NCBI RefSeq assembly: GCF_026891095.1
Contig: NZ_JAPTNL010000001.1
Location: forward strand, 310,001-374,000
Length of the DNA stretch: 64,000 bases
Reading direction: 5' to 3'
Source: Roseovarius salincola
GTDB taxonomy: Bacteria > Pseudomonadota > Alphaproteobacteria > Rhodobacterales > Rhodobacteraceae
Each line of letters begins with the position of its first letter. Position 1 is the first letter of the stretch. The notes under the pieces are model-generated. The model searched no databases and was not told the DNA's origin. It worked only from the letters and a program-made list of their open reading frames with translations. Position numbers and translations under genes: made by a program. Of this stretch, positions 27,798-36,998 are shown piece after piece.

Positions 27798-29321
27798 ATG
27801 GCGGCACTGGATGACACGAAGGTCAAGGAAGGCGTCGATCAGGAAACGGTTGATGCCGTGCGCGAAATGGCTGGCACCTACAAGCACGGCTGGGAAACCG
27901 ATATCGAAATGGATTACGCCCCCAAGGGGCTGACCGAAGATATCGTCAGGCTGATTTCGGAGAAGAACGAAGAGCCTGAATGGATGACCGAATGGCGTCT
28001 TCAGGCCTATGCCCGCTGGCTTCAAAAGGAAGAACCCGACTGGGCGATGCTGGATTATCCCGAGGTGGATTTCCAGAACCAGTATTATTATGCCCGCCCC
28101 AAGAGCATGGCGACCAAGCCCAAATCGCTGGACGAGGTCGATCCCAAGTTGCTGGAAACATACGCGAAACTGGGTATCCCGCTCAAGGAGCAGATGATCC
28201 TTGCCGGCGTCGAGGGCGCCGATGAGGCCCCGGCCGAGGGCCGTAAGGTGGCCGTGGACGCGGTGTTTGATTCCGTGTCGGTCGGCACGACCTTTCAGAA
28301 GGAACTGAAAGAGGCGGGCGTCATCTTCTGCTCGATCTCGGAGGCGATCCAGAACCACCCGGAACTGGTGCGCAAATACCTGGGTTCGGTGGTGCCGGTC
28401 AGCGACAATTTCTATGCGACGCTGAATTCGGCGGTGTTCTCGGACGGGTCGTTCGTTTACGTGCCCCCCGGCGTGCGCTGCCCGATGGAGCTGAGCACCT
28501 ATTTCCGTATCAATGCCGAGAATACCGGCCAGTTCGAGCGCACGCTGATCATCGCCGACAAGGGGTCTTACGTGAGCTACCTCGAAGGCTGCACCGCGCC
28601 GCAGCGCGATGAAAGCCAGCTTCATGCGGCGGTGGTCGAGATCGTCGTCGAGGAAGACGCCGAGGTGAAATATTCCACGGTGCAGAACTGGTATCCGGGC
28701 AACGAGGAAGGCAAGGGCGGCATCTACAACTTTGTCACCAAGCGCGCCGATTGCCGGGGTGACCGGGCCAAGGTGATGTGGACGCAGGTGGAAACCGGCA
28801 GCGCGGTGACGTGGAAATACCCGTCCTGCATCCTGCGCGGCGATGACAGCCAGGGCGAGTTCTATTCGATCGCCATCACCAACAACTGGCAGCAGGCCGA
28901 TACCGGGACCAAGATGATCCACCTGGGCAAGAACACGCGCTCGCGCATCGTGTCCAAGGGGATCAGCGCCGGTCAGGCGCAGAACACCTATCGCGGCCTT
29001 GTCAGCATGCATCCCAAGGCCAAGAACAGCCGCAACTACACCCAGTGCGACAGTCTGTTGATCGGCGGTAACTGCGGGGCCCACACGGTGCCCTATATCG
29101 AGGTCAAGAACAACTCGAGCCGGGTCGAACACGAGGCGACGACATCCAAGGTGGATGATGACCAACTGTTCTATTGCCGCCAGCGCGGCATGGACGAGGA
29201 AGAGGCCGTGGCCCTGGTGGTGAACGGGTTCTGCAAGGACGTGTTGCAGGCGTTGCCGATGGAATTCGCCATGGAGGCGCAGCAGCTGGTCGCGATCTCG
29301 CTGGAGGGCTCGGTGGGCTGA
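27798..29321 (+). CDS. sufB: Fe-S cluster assembly scaffold SufB
   Basis: 507 residues, full length for SufB. AAGGAGG lies 10 bases before the ATG. Family marks include [84 protein letters not shown] and [12 protein letters not shown], whose cysteine acts in cluster assembly. SufB pairs with SufD and the SufC ATPase to build [4Fe-4S] clusters in the cytoplasm. It follows the cysteine desulfurase by 22 bp in the same operon. Confidence 0.97.
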   Translation: MAALDDTKVKEGVDQETVDAVREMAGTYKHGWETDIEMDYAPKGLTEDIVRLISEKNEEPEWMTEWRLQAYARWLQKEEPDWAMLDYPEVDFQNQYYYARPKSMATKPKSLDEVDPKLLETYAKLGIPLKEQMILAGVEGADEAPAEGRKVAVDAVFDSVSVGTTFQKELKEAGVIFCSISEAIQNHPELVRKYLGSVVPVSDNFYATLNSAVFSDGSFVYVPPGVRCPMELSTYFRINAENTGQFERTLIIADKGSYVSYLEGCTAPQRDESQLHAAVVEIVVEEDAEVKYSTVQNWYPGNEEGKGGIYNFVTKRADCRGDRAKVMWTQVETGSAVTWKYPSCILRGDDSQGEFYSIAITNNWQQADTGTKMIHLGKNTRSRIVSKGISAGQAQNTYRGLVSMHPKAKNSRNYTQCDSLLIGGNCGAHTVPYIEVKNNSSRVEHEATTSKVDDDQLFYCRQRGMDEEEAVALVVNGFCKDVLQALPMEFAMEAQQLVAISLEGSVG

Positions 29322-29401
29322 CGCCTGCCGCCCGCGCCGGACTTATGGAATGAATGCGGCCCCCAGGGTCGCCGATGAGACAGAAACGAGGAAAGTCAAA
29401 G

Positions 29402-30157
29402 ATGCTGGAAATCAAGAACCTGCATGTCGATCTGGAAGACGAGGAGAAAACCATCCTCAAGGGTGTGGACCTGTCCGTGGAAGCGGGCAAGGTGCATGCG
29501 ATCATGGGGCCGAACGGGTCGGGCAAGTCGACGCTGAGCTATGTTCTTGCGGGGCGTGACGGCTATGAGGTGACCGAAGGGTCGGCGACGCTGGATGGGG
29601 TCGATATCCTCGACATGGACCCCGAAGAGCGTGCCGCGGCGGGCCTGTTCCTGGCGTTCCAGTATCCGGTCGAGATCCCCGGTGTGGGTAACATGACCTT
29701 CATGCGCACCGCCGTGAATGCGCAGCGCAAGGCCAAGGGCCTTGACGAGATGAGCGCGACCGATTTCCTGAAACTGGTGCGCGAGAAGGCGGCGACGCTG
29801 AAGATGGATAACGAGATGCTCAAGCGCCCGGTCAATGTCGGGTTCTCGGGTGGCGAGAAGAAACGCAACGAGATCCTGCAGATGGCCGTGCTGGAACCCA
29901 AGATGTGCATCCTCGACGAGACCGACTCGGGGCTTGATGTGGATGCGATGAAACTGGTTGCGGAAGGTGTGAACGCGCTGCGCAACGAGGGGCGCGGTTT
30001 CCTTGTGATCACCCATTATCAGCGCCTGCTGGATCATATCAAACCGGATGTGGTGCACATCATGTCCGAGGGCCGCATCGTCAAGACGGGTGGTCCCGAA
30101 CTGGCGCTCCAGGTCGAGCGCGAGGGATATGAGGATATCAAGGCGGAGGTGGCGTAA
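29402..30157 (+). CDS. sufC: Fe-S cluster assembly ATPase SufC
   Basis: 251 residues from the ATG at 29402 (GAAAGTCAAAG upstream). Walker A is GPNGSGKST, the signature is VGFSGGEKKRNEILQ (family-specific KKRNE), and Walker B is MCILDETDSGLDVDA, followed by the switch His in VITHYQRLL. SufC dimerises on the SufBD complex and its ATP cycle opens the scaffold for cluster building. It overlaps sufD by one base (TAATG). Confidence 0.97.
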   Translation: MLEIKNLHVDLEDEEKTILKGVDLSVEAGKVHAIMGPNGSGKSTLSYVLAGRDGYEVTEGSATLDGVDILDMDPEERAAAGLFLAFQYPVEIPGVGNMTFMRTAVNAQRKAKGLDEMSATDFLKLVREKAATLKMDNEMLKRPVNVGFSGGEKKRNEILQMAVLEPKMCILDETDSGLDVDAMKLVAEGVNALRNEGRGFLVITHYQRLLDHIKPDVVHIMSEGRIVKTGGPELALQVEREGYEDIKAEVA

Positions 30158-31443
30158 TGGCATTGCCGCAGGCGAAACTGGATGCGACCGAGGCGCGGCT
30201 GGCCGTCGCCACCCGCCCGAGCGGCGCGGCCTGGGCCGGTGCTGCGCGAGATGGCGCGCTGGCGCGGCTGCGCGCTCAGGGGCTGCCGCACCGGCGCGAC
30301 GAATACTGGAAGTTCACCAATCCTGACACGCTGGTTCAGCCCGAGGCGCCCGAGGCGGCGGCCTTCGACGAGACCGACGCGCCGATCTTCGACGCGGTCG
30401 AGCGGCTTAAGATCGTGTTCGTGGATGGTATCTTTGACGCCGATGCGAGCGACGATCTGGCGCTGGAGGGTGTGAAGCTCGAGCGGCTGAGCGACGCCGC
30501 GCAAAGCGACATCCACTGGGCCAAGGAGCTTTATGGCGTGCTCGAAGAGCGCGGGCAGGACCCTGTCGCGCGCCCGCTGGCGGCGCTCAACACGGCGCTG
30601 GCCGATGACGGGGTCCTCATCCATGTCACAGGCAAGGCCAGCAAGCCGATCAACCTGATCTATCACCACCAATCGCCCCGCTCGGATGCGATGCTGCACC
30701 ATGTGGTCAAGCTCGATCCGGGTGCCGAGGTCACGCTGCTGGAGAATGGCCCCGCCGCCGCACGGTTCAACACGGTGATGGAGGTCGAGGTGGCCGATGG
30801 CGCCGCGTTCCATCATGTGCGCGCGCAGGGTCGCGATCACGAGCGGCGCACGGCGACGCATCTGTTCGCGCGCCTTGGCGAGGAAAGCACCTTCAAGACC
30901 TTCACGCTGACCGCCAACGGGATGCTGACGCGCAACGAATGCGTGGTCGAGATGAAGGGCGACAATGCTGCGGCGCATATCGCCGGGGCCTGCGTGGGCG
31001 ATGGCGATTTTCACCATGACGACACGGTTTTCGTCACCCATGACGCGGTCAACTGCGAAAGCCGCCAAGTCTTCAAGAAGGTGCTGCGCAATGGTGCGCG
31101 GGGCGTTTTCCAGGGCAAGATCCTTGTCAAGCCAGACGCGCAGAAGACCGATGGCTACCAGATCAGCCAGTCGCTTCTGCTGGATGGCGACAGCGAGTTC
31201 GACGCCAAGCCTGAGCTTGAAATCTACGCCGATGACGTGGCCTGTTCGCATGGTTCGACATCGGGCGCGATCGACGAGGAGGGGCTGTTTTATCTGCGCG
31301 CGCGCGGCGTGCCCAAGCATATCGCCACCGACCTTCTTACGCTGGCCTTCCTGGCCGAAGCGGTCGACGAGATCGAGGATGAGGTCCTGCGCGCCGAACT
31401 GGTCAACCTGCTTGAGGGTTGGCTGGAACGCCGGCGCGGCTGA
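30157..31443 (+). CDS. sufD: Fe-S cluster assembly protein SufD
   Basis: 428 residues. The N-terminal helical part carries LRAQGLPHRRDEYWKFTNPD, the usual EyWkyT-type motif. The beta-helix half contains HVRAQGRDHERRTATHLFARLGEE, HHDDTVFVTHDAVNCESRQVFKKVL, GVFQGKILVKPDAQKTDGYQ and the closing CSHGSTSGAIDEEGLFYLRARG with its conserved His. SufD partners SufB, and its His acts with the SufB Cys at the cluster site. It overlaps sufC and the next gene by a single base each. Confidence 0.96.
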   Translation: MALPQAKLDATEARLAVATRPSGAAWAGAARDGALARLRAQGLPHRRDEYWKFTNPDTLVQPEAPEAAAFDETDAPIFDAVERLKIVFVDGIFDADASDDLALEGVKLERLSDAAQSDIHWAKELYGVLEERGQDPVARPLAALNTALADDGVLIHVTGKASKPINLIYHHQSPRSDAMLHHVVKLDPGAEVTLLENGPAAARFNTVMEVEVADGAAFHHVRAQGRDHERRTATHLFARLGEESTFKTFTLTANGMLTRNECVVEMKGDNAAAHIAGACVGDGDFHHDDTVFVTHDAVNCESRQVFKKVLRNGARGVFQGKILVKPDAQKTDGYQISQSLLLDGDSEFDAKPELEIYADDVACSHGSTSGAIDEEGLFYLRARGVPKHIATDLLTLAFLAEAVDEIEDEVLRAELVNLLEGWLERRRG

Positions 31444-31928
31444 TGCCTGTCACAAGCGATATCGTGGCCACCTACCGGGGGCCACGGACCGTTATGCGGC
31501 GGTTGCTGATCATGACCCCGAACGAAGGTCGCGCGCTGGCGATCGTCATGGCGGCCTGTCTGGTGGTGTTCGTCGCCCAGTGGCCGCGCCTGGCGCGGGT
31601 GGCGCATCTCAACAATCAGGAGATCAACCCGCTTCTGGGCGGGGCATTGATGGGGTGGGTCTTCATCATGCCACTGGTGCTCTATGCGCTGGCATTCCTG
31701 AGCTTTCTGGTGTTACGCATCTTCAGCGCGCGGGCGAGCGGTTATCGCTGCCGCCTGGCGTTGTTCTGGGCAGTGCTGGCGGTGAGCCCGTTGTTCCTGC
31801 TCAACGGGTTGGTGGCGGGGTTCATCGGCGCGGGTGCGGGGTTGCAACTGGTCGGCCTCGTCACACTTTTAGTGTTCATGTGGTTCTGGCTTGCGAACCT
31901 GCGTGAGGTTGGATGGGGCGAAACATGA
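31443..31928 (+). CDS. Membrane protein in suf operon
   Basis: 161 residues from the ATG at 31443, overlapping the sufD stop by one base (TGATG). Four hydrophobic helices (about 33-52, 66-95, 105-125 and 130-150) are linked by short loops. It resembles the Yip1-type protein encoded next and may be its paralogue or partner. Its place inside the suf operon is typical of Rhodobacteraceae. No cofactor-binding motif is seen, so a role in Fe-S assembly is only suggested by context. Confidence 0.75.
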   Translation: MPVTSDIVATYRGPRTVMRRLLIMTPNEGRALAIVMAACLVVFVAQWPRLARVAHLNNQEINPLLGGALMGWVFIMPLVLYALAFLSFLVLRIFSARASGYRCRLALFWAVLAVSPLFLLNGLVAGFIGAGAGLQLVGLVTLLVFMWFWLANLREVGWGET

Positions 31929-32527
31929 ATGCGACGGATCTGAGATCCTTTTTCTTCCTGACGCTGCGCGCGCCGCGGCAGGCGGGAGAACAGTTTCTGG
32001 CGATGCAGCTTCCGGCGCGCGCAATGTGGATCGCGCTGTCGCTGGTTTCGGTGCTGACGTCGCTGGGGTTCTCGGGGCTCATGTATCTGGGGCAGGGCGC
32101 GGACGACCAGTTCGCCCAGATGTTCGGCCAATCGTCCGTCTACAGTGCGCCGTTGGTGTTCGCGGCGATGCAATGGGTGCGCGCGATCCTGTCGGTCTTC
32201 ATGTTCTACTGGGTCGGCCGGATGATGGGCGGGCAGGGCGCGCTTGAAGACGTGCTGCGTGTGGCGACCCTGTTGCAGGCCGTGACCTTCGTGCTGATGA
32301 GCGGCTTGCTGCTGGCGGGCTTCGTGCTGCCCTTCGTGATGTCGTTGCTGATCCTTGTCACCTTTTTCTGGTGGATCAGGGCGATGGCACTGCTACTTGA
32401 TCTGGTGCATGGCTTTGACAGCGTGTTCAAGGCGGCGGGCGCGCTTCTGCTGTCGATGTTGGGTGTAACGATCGGTGTTTCGCTCTTTTTCGGGGCCATT
32501 GCCAACCTGTTTCCGGGGGTGTCATGA
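31925..32527 (+). CDS. YIP1 family membrane protein
   Basis: 200 residues from the ATG at 31925, overlapping the previous stop by 4 bp (ATGA). The start DLRSFFFLTLRAPRQAGEQFLAM matches the amphipathic segment that opens bacterial Yip1-domain proteins (LRSPREA-like), followed by five hydrophobic helices. The bacterial members have no assigned biochemical role. It is coupled at its stop to sufS by another ATGA overlap, so it is certainly co-translated with the Fe-S genes. Confidence 0.8.
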   Translation: MNATDLRSFFFLTLRAPRQAGEQFLAMQLPARAMWIALSLVSVLTSLGFSGLMYLGQGADDQFAQMFGQSSVYSAPLVFAAMQWVRAILSVFMFYWVGRMMGGQGALEDVLRVATLLQAVTFVLMSGLLLAGFVLPFVMSLLILVTFFWWIRAMALLLDLVHGFDSVFKAAGALLLSMLGVTIGVSLFFGAIANLFPGVS

Positions 32528-33747
32528 CATACGATATCGAGAAGATCCGCGCTGATTTCCCGATCCTTGGCCGGGAGGTGAACGGCAAGCCGCTGGTTTA
32601 TCTCGACAATGGCGCCTCGGCGCAGAAACCCAAGGCGGTGATCGACGCGATCACCACCGCCTACAGCCACGAATACGCCAATGTGCATCGCGGGCTGCAT
32701 TATCTGTCGAATGTCGCCACCGAGAAATACGAGGCCGTGCGCGGCATCATCGCGCGGTTCCTGGGTGTGGCGGACGAGGATCAGATCATCCTCAACTCCG
32801 GTACCACCGAGGGGATCAACATGGTTGCCTATGGCTGGGCGATGCCCCGGATGGAGGCGGGCGACGAGATCGTGTTGTCGGTGATGGAGCACCACGCCAA
32901 TATCGTGCCCTGGCATTTCCTGCGTGAGCGGCAGGGCGTGAAGCTGAAATGGGTCGATGTGGACGCCGCCGGCGCGCTCGACCCGCAAAAGGTAATCGAC
33001 GCGATCGGGCCGAAAACAAAGCTGGTGGCGATCACGCATCTTTCGAACGTGCTGGGCACGCGGGTGGATGTGAAGGCGATCTGCGACGCCGCGCATGAGA
33101 AGGGCGTGCCGGTTCTGGTCGATGGCAGTCAGGCGGCGGTGCATATGCCGGTCGATCTGGATGCCCTGGGCTGTGATTTCTACGCCATCACCGGCCACAA
33201 GCTTTATGGTCCCTCAGGGTCGGGTGCGATTTATGTGCATCGCGACCGGTTGGCCGAGATGCGCCCTTTCATGGGCGGCGGCGACATGATCCGCGAGGTC
33301 AGCAAGGATGAGGTCACCTATGCCGACCCGCCGATGAAATTCGAGGCCGGAACGCCGGGTATCGTGCAAAGCATCGGACTTGGCGCGGCGCTGGAATACA
33401 TGATGGCGGTCGGAATGGAGAATATCGCGGCCCATGAGGCGAGGCTGAGCGCCTATGCGCAGGAGCGCCTGACCGGGCTGAACTGGTTGAGCCTGCAGGG
33501 CACGGCACCGGACAAGGCGGCGATCTTTTCCTTCACCATGGAGGGGGCGGCGCATGCGCATGACATCTCGACCATTCTGGACAAGAAAGGCGTCGCGGTG
33601 CGCGCCGGGCATCACTGCGCCGGGCCTTTGATGGATCACCTTGGCGTCAGCGCGACCTGCCGGGCATCGTTCGGGATGTACAACACCACAGGTGAGGTGG
33701 ACGCACTGATCGACGCGCTGGAACTGGCGCATGACCTTTTCGCCTGA
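32524..33747 (+). CDS. sufS: Cysteine desulfurase SufS (class II)
   Basis: 407 residues. Marks of the SufS/CsdA type: DFPILGREVNGKPLVYLDNGASAQKP, the PLP lysine in AITGHKLYGPSG and the short active-site loop RAGHHCAGP with the persulfide cysteine. It feeds sulfur to SufBCD. It is the last suf gene here: the sufT/sufA/sufE genes often found after sufS are not in the window, and the next gene is convergent 12 bp away. A class-I desulfurase already lies at the operon head, so the cluster carries two different types. Confidence 0.96.
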   Translation: MTYDIEKIRADFPILGREVNGKPLVYLDNGASAQKPKAVIDAITTAYSHEYANVHRGLHYLSNVATEKYEAVRGIIARFLGVADEDQIILNSGTTEGINMVAYGWAMPRMEAGDEIVLSVMEHHANIVPWHFLRERQGVKLKWVDVDAAGALDPQKVIDAIGPKTKLVAITHLSNVLGTRVDVKAICDAAHEKGVPVLVDGSQAAVHMPVDLDALGCDFYAITGHKLYGPSGSGAIYVHRDRLAEMRPFMGGGDMIREVSKDEVTYADPPMKFEAGTPGIVQSIGLGAALEYMMAVGMENIAAHEARLSAYAQERLTGLNWLSLQGTAPDKAAIFSFTMEGAAHAHDISTILDKKGVAVRAGHHCAGPLMDHLGVSATCRASFGMYNTTGEVDALIDALELAHDLFA

Positions 33748-33759
33748 GCGGGGCCGCGT

Positions 33760-35253
33760 TCAGCCCGGGCCGAGCAGGCGGTCGATCGGGGCGTAATCGT
33801 CGCTGAGCACCACCGGGTCGCGCGCGTAGAGCATGGTGTCGACGAAGCGGTCCGAAAGCGCGCCGTAGCGCGTGGGTTCGGGGGCCGGTAGCCGCATGCT
33901 GTCCACAGCGCTTGGACCCTCCGAGGCGACCAGCACAAAGACCATCCGCGCGCCGGGTGCGGGTTGGCGCTGTTCGGTCCAGACTTCGACATCGGGGAAT
34001 ACGGTGGCCAGCGTCGCATGGATCGCCGCCAGCGCATCGAGCCGGTCTTCGAAGTCGATCACGTTCATGACGTAGATGCCGCCGGGATTGAGCCGCGCGC
34101 GCACCAGCGCAAAGAACTCCTGCGTGACCAGATGGGACGGCACCGCGATATCGGTGAAAGCGTCACCAACGATCACGTCATAGTGCGTGTCGGGGCGTGA
34201 CGTGAGGGCGCGGCGGGCGTCCTGGTGCAGCACGCGGGCGCTGTCGGGATCGAACCAGAAATCGCGTATCGCGACACGGGTGACGACCGGGTCGATTTCG
34301 GCCACGGTCAGCGGACCGATGCCGCGATCCGCCCATGCACGCGGAATCGAGAACGTGCCGCCCCCCACGAAGAAAGCCGAGAAGGGCCGCGCGCCCATGC
34401 GCATCCGTGCCAGACCGTCCAGCATCGCCGCGTAATCCGAGAACATCACGCGCGGCAGGTCGCGCGCGCTGGTGCCATGGGCCAGGTGGTCGAGAACCAA
34501 CAGGTTCACCGGGCGCGAGGGATCGGCGGCGATATTCTCGGTACGGATGCAGAAATAGCGGCTCTCGTGGTCACAGGGGCTGGACATCGTGGTCCCGAAC
34601 CCGGTCAGCGCCAGCACACCCGCTGCCAGCGCCAGCGGCGTGATCTGCCAGACCGAGCGGGCCAGCCCGAAACAGGCCAGCGCGCAGATCACATAGCTCA
34701 GGGCAACGATGGCGAGCGTCAGCGCGCTGCCCAGCCATGAGATGAACAGGAAGCCCGCCAACAACGTCCCCCCGATCGCTCCGATCGCCCCGGCGGCGAA
34801 CATCGCGCCAAGCGCGCGCCCCGAACGGTCCGAGCCGCTGACCGCGATCTGCGCCAGCACCGGCGCGGGCACCCCGGCAAAGAAGGAGGGCGCAAAGAAG
34901 GCCGCCGCGCAGAGCAGCGTGATCGCCCAGACCGGGTGCGCGACCATATCGAGAAGAGGCCCGGCGCTGGCGCGCAACAAGAGCCCGGCAATCGCCGTGG
35001 TGGCCGCCGCCGCAAGGAGCGCCCAGCCGGTCTGACGCAGGGCATTGGGGGCTGGTTTCTCGGCGATGCGCCCGCCCCACCAGTGCCCGGCGGAAAACCC
35101 CGCCAGCACCACCGCGATCACGGCCGTCCAGGTATAAAGCGACATCCCCACATAGGGTGCCAGCATCCGCCCCGCGACGATCTCGACCACAAGGCTGGCG
35201 GCTGAAACGACGCCCTGCAAGAACACGAGAAACCAAAGTGTGGGATGGGGCAT
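33760..35253 (-). CDS. Spermidine synthase-like protein with N-terminal membrane domain
   Basis: 497 residues from the ATG at 35253. Residues 1-220 form seven or so hydrophobic helices (FLQGVVSAASLVVEIVAGRMLAPYVG is the characteristic first pair). The C-terminal 270 residues are a class-I methyltransferase-like fold of the spermidine-synthase type: FFVGGGTFSIPRAWADRG, VAEIDPVVTRVA, HQDARRAL and DVIVGDAFTDIAVPSHLVTQEF. The canonical polyamine GGGD-type motif is changed to GGGTF, so the true substrate may not be putrescine. It is convergent with sufS and divergent from tRNA-Arg(CCG). Confidence 0.85.
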   Translation of the reverse strand: MPHPTLWFLVFLQGVVSAASLVVEIVAGRMLAPYVGMSLYTWTAVIAVVLAGFSAGHWWGGRIAEKPAPNALRQTGWALLAAAATTAIAGLLLRASAGPLLDMVAHPVWAITLLCAAAFFAPSFFAGVPAPVLAQIAVSGSDRSGRALGAMFAAGAIGAIGGTLLAGFLFISWLGSALTLAIVALSYVICALACFGLARSVWQITPLALAAGVLALTGFGTTMSSPCDHESRYFCIRTENIAADPSRPVNLLVLDHLAHGTSARDLPRVMFSDYAAMLDGLARMRMGARPFSAFFVGGGTFSIPRAWADRGIGPLTVAEIDPVVTRVAIRDFWFDPDSARVLHQDARRALTSRPDTHYDVIVGDAFTDIAVPSHLVTQEFFALVRARLNPGGIYVMNVIDFEDRLDALAAIHATLATVFPDVEVWTEQRQPAPGARMVFVLVASEGPSAVDSMRLPAPEPTRYGALSDRFVDTMLYARDPVVLSDDYAPIDRLLGPG

Positions 35254-35379
35254 GATCCGGCCTTCATGATTGGGTCCGACGCCCATAACGACCGATTCAG
35301 CCGAGGGTTTCAAGCCGCTGACCGGTGCCGGATTTCCGATTGCAGGTCGAGGCGCTTTGCCCTATAGCCTGTGCCGCAC

Positions 35380-35456
<77 letters not shown>

Positions 35457-35564
35457 CAATCTATTTCGCATATTTTTTCCATGTGTCTGCTGCGCGAGAC
35501 TGTTGTGTTTGTGGTGCGCGTTTGCTGGGGCAATTCCGGGAAGCTCCATGGGGCTGCGCTCGGA

Positions 35565-35735
35565 CCGACCCTTCACATTGGGCCAGAGCTTGTCGAGCGA
35601 CAGATACCGCTCATGATCAGGCCCGCCCCACCATTCGGACGACACCCGCCCGTTCCGCTCACCCCGGCTCACATCCACCGATCTGTCACCAGCCCGTGCC
35701 GGTGCGGCTGGGTCCAGAACTTCCACACCGCCCAT
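35565..35735 (-). pseudogene. Truncated N-terminus of a DUF932-like protein
   Basis: The fragment starts at the ATG at 35735 behind a strong AGGAGATAGCCG and reads MGGVEVLDPAAPARAGDRSV then GRVSSEWWGGPDHERYLSLDKLW. That matches my memory of the first 60 residues of DUF932-domain proteins carried by plasmids, integrative elements and phages of alphaproteobacteria. After KGRSERS the frame continues to a stop near 35445 but loses all resemblance, so only about 57 of some 400 codons remain. It was probably cut at the tRNA side when the island decayed. Confidence 0.5.
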
Positions 35736-35879
35736 CGGCTATCTCCTGCGCCGGGCGCCGGGAGCCACTCTCCCAGCCCTCAACCCGTCACCGGGAAACC
35801 GGCACTCCTCTCACTCTGCTGTTCCTTCGCATGCTGCCATCCGCGAACATGACCCCTGATCGAGGTAACGCACGGTCGG

Positions 35880-35908
35880 TTGATAGCTTCTTAACACTCT
35901 CGCAATAC
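35880..35908 (+). promoter_or_regulatory. Possible promoter of the toxin-immunity pair
   Basis: TTGATA (35880-35885), a 17-base spacer and CAATAC (35903-35908) lie 31 bases ahead of the toxin ATG. The -10 is weak, so this is tentative. Confidence 0.35.
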
Positions 35909-35938
35909 AAACCATCGCGCGGGTCAGCGGGAGGTTCC

Positions 35939-36997
35939 ATGCAACACAGTCTTCGGGAGTTCCTCCGCCACGGTGGCAGCGGGCAGTACGTTTTCGCCCG
36001 GCAGAACGGTGCCGTATACGGCTACCGCACGGGCATTTCGATCAAGTCGCTTTTCCCCGGCTATGCCGACCTGCGGGCCGATTTCGCCGAGCAACTGGAC
36101 CGCGTGATCGCCGAAAACTCCCGGATGCTGCTGAATGCGCTGACGCCGCCGGACACCGTGCCATGGGTGACCGAAGCTGATCTGCGCGACGTATTGGATG
36201 CGAAGGAGGAAGCGCTGCGCCAATGGGATGCACGCTTGACGGCGATCTTCGAGGAATATGAGACCCACCCGCAGCGTTTGCGCCCGTTGCGGGCGGCGAT
36301 GGAAGAACGTCTGCTTCGGGCCTTCGCTGGCCTGATAAACCAGCTTCGGCAGCAGGAATTGGGAATCGAGCAATACATCTGGCGCTCTCAAGACGACACG
36401 AAAGTGCGCGACAGTCACGCCGAATACGACGATCAGGTGTTTCGATGGGATGAGCCGCCCGAAGACGGCCATCCGGGACAGGCGCACAACTGTCGGTGTT
36501 ATGCGGAGCCGGTCAGCCCCAGTACCCCTGACGATGTCACGCTTGTGGATTACGTTCCCACAGCCGGGGGCTATCCTCTCCAAGACCTCGCCGAGCATGA
36601 AGCTGGGGGTGGGCACTCGATTGAATTGCACGTCGGCAAGAGCGAGGCTTTCCTCATCGGCATGGTTACCGTGCCGCAAGCCCAGACGCTGTTCTACACG
36701 GTCTACCGCTGGCGCCACGGTTCCTTCAGCTCGCTCGCGGCCGCCGAGAGGTTGACGAATGCGAACCTTTCCCGCAATGCAGACATTGTGAATGCGGTCG
36801 CGACTGGACGATTGGAGGACGCTTTCATAACAAGCACCTTCTCCAGCATCACCGGCCAAGAGGCATATCGGTTGACCCGTAGAGCCTCTTCGCCGATTCG
36901 GCTGCGGACAACCTATGGTGTGGGAACGTATATTCGCCATGCGCCGGACATGCCGAACGGCTTCATAATCATAACATCCTATCCAAGGGACGAATAA
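35939..36997 (+). CDS. MuF-type polymorphic toxin: phage Mu gpF-like domain fused to CDI RNase A-like domain
   Basis: 352 residues from the ATG at 35939 with CGGGAGG four bases upstream. Residues about 40-192 look like a phage minor head (Mu gpF) domain, ending in RDSHAEYDDQVFRWDEPPED and HNCRCYAEPV, the family's closing NCRC motif. Residues about 213-352 resemble the bacterial RNase A-like CdiA-CT toxin domain: LAEHEAGGGHSIELHVGKS (His226 and His231) and the last strand FIIITSYP (Thr346-x-Tyr348). By analogy to the Yersinia CdiA toxin, whose site I recall as His, Arg eleven residues later, Thr and Tyr, the Arg position is Met242 here. The expected action is RNA cleavage in the target cytoplasm. 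No phage head or portal genes surround it. Confidence 0.8.
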   Translation: MQHSLREFLRHGGSGQYVFARQNGAVYGYRTGISIKSLFPGYADLRADFAEQLDRVIAENSRMLLNALTPPDTVPWVTEADLRDVLDAKEEALRQWDARLTAIFEEYETHPQRLRPLRAAMEERLLRAFAGLINQLRQQELGIEQYIWRSQDDTKVRDSHAEYDDQVFRWDEPPEDGHPGQAHNCRCYAEPVSPSTPDDVTLVDYVPTAGGYPLQDLAEHEAGGGHSIELHVGKSEAFLIGMVTVPQAQTLFYTVYRWRHGSFSSLAAAERLTNANLSRNADIVNAVATGRLEDAFITSTFSSITGQEAYRLTRRASSPIRLRTTYGVGTYIRHAPDMPNGFIIITSYPRDE

Positions 36998-36998
36998 C

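Larger units (their letters stand above)
35457..35938. other. Island leader: DUF932 remnant and toxin upstream region
   Basis: This 482-bp stretch between tRNA-Arg and the MuF toxin has no intact gene. It holds the DUF932-like remnant on the minus strand and about 200 bp of non-coding DNA with the toxin's presumed promoter. An open frame upstream of the toxin start is in phase but is composed of unconserved residues. Confidence 0.6.

Noticed and set aside
35483..35938. N-terminal extension of the MuF toxin by 152 codons
   Set aside because: The extension is low-complexity and overlaps the DUF932 remnant on the other strand; the ATG at 35939 has a good ribosome site.
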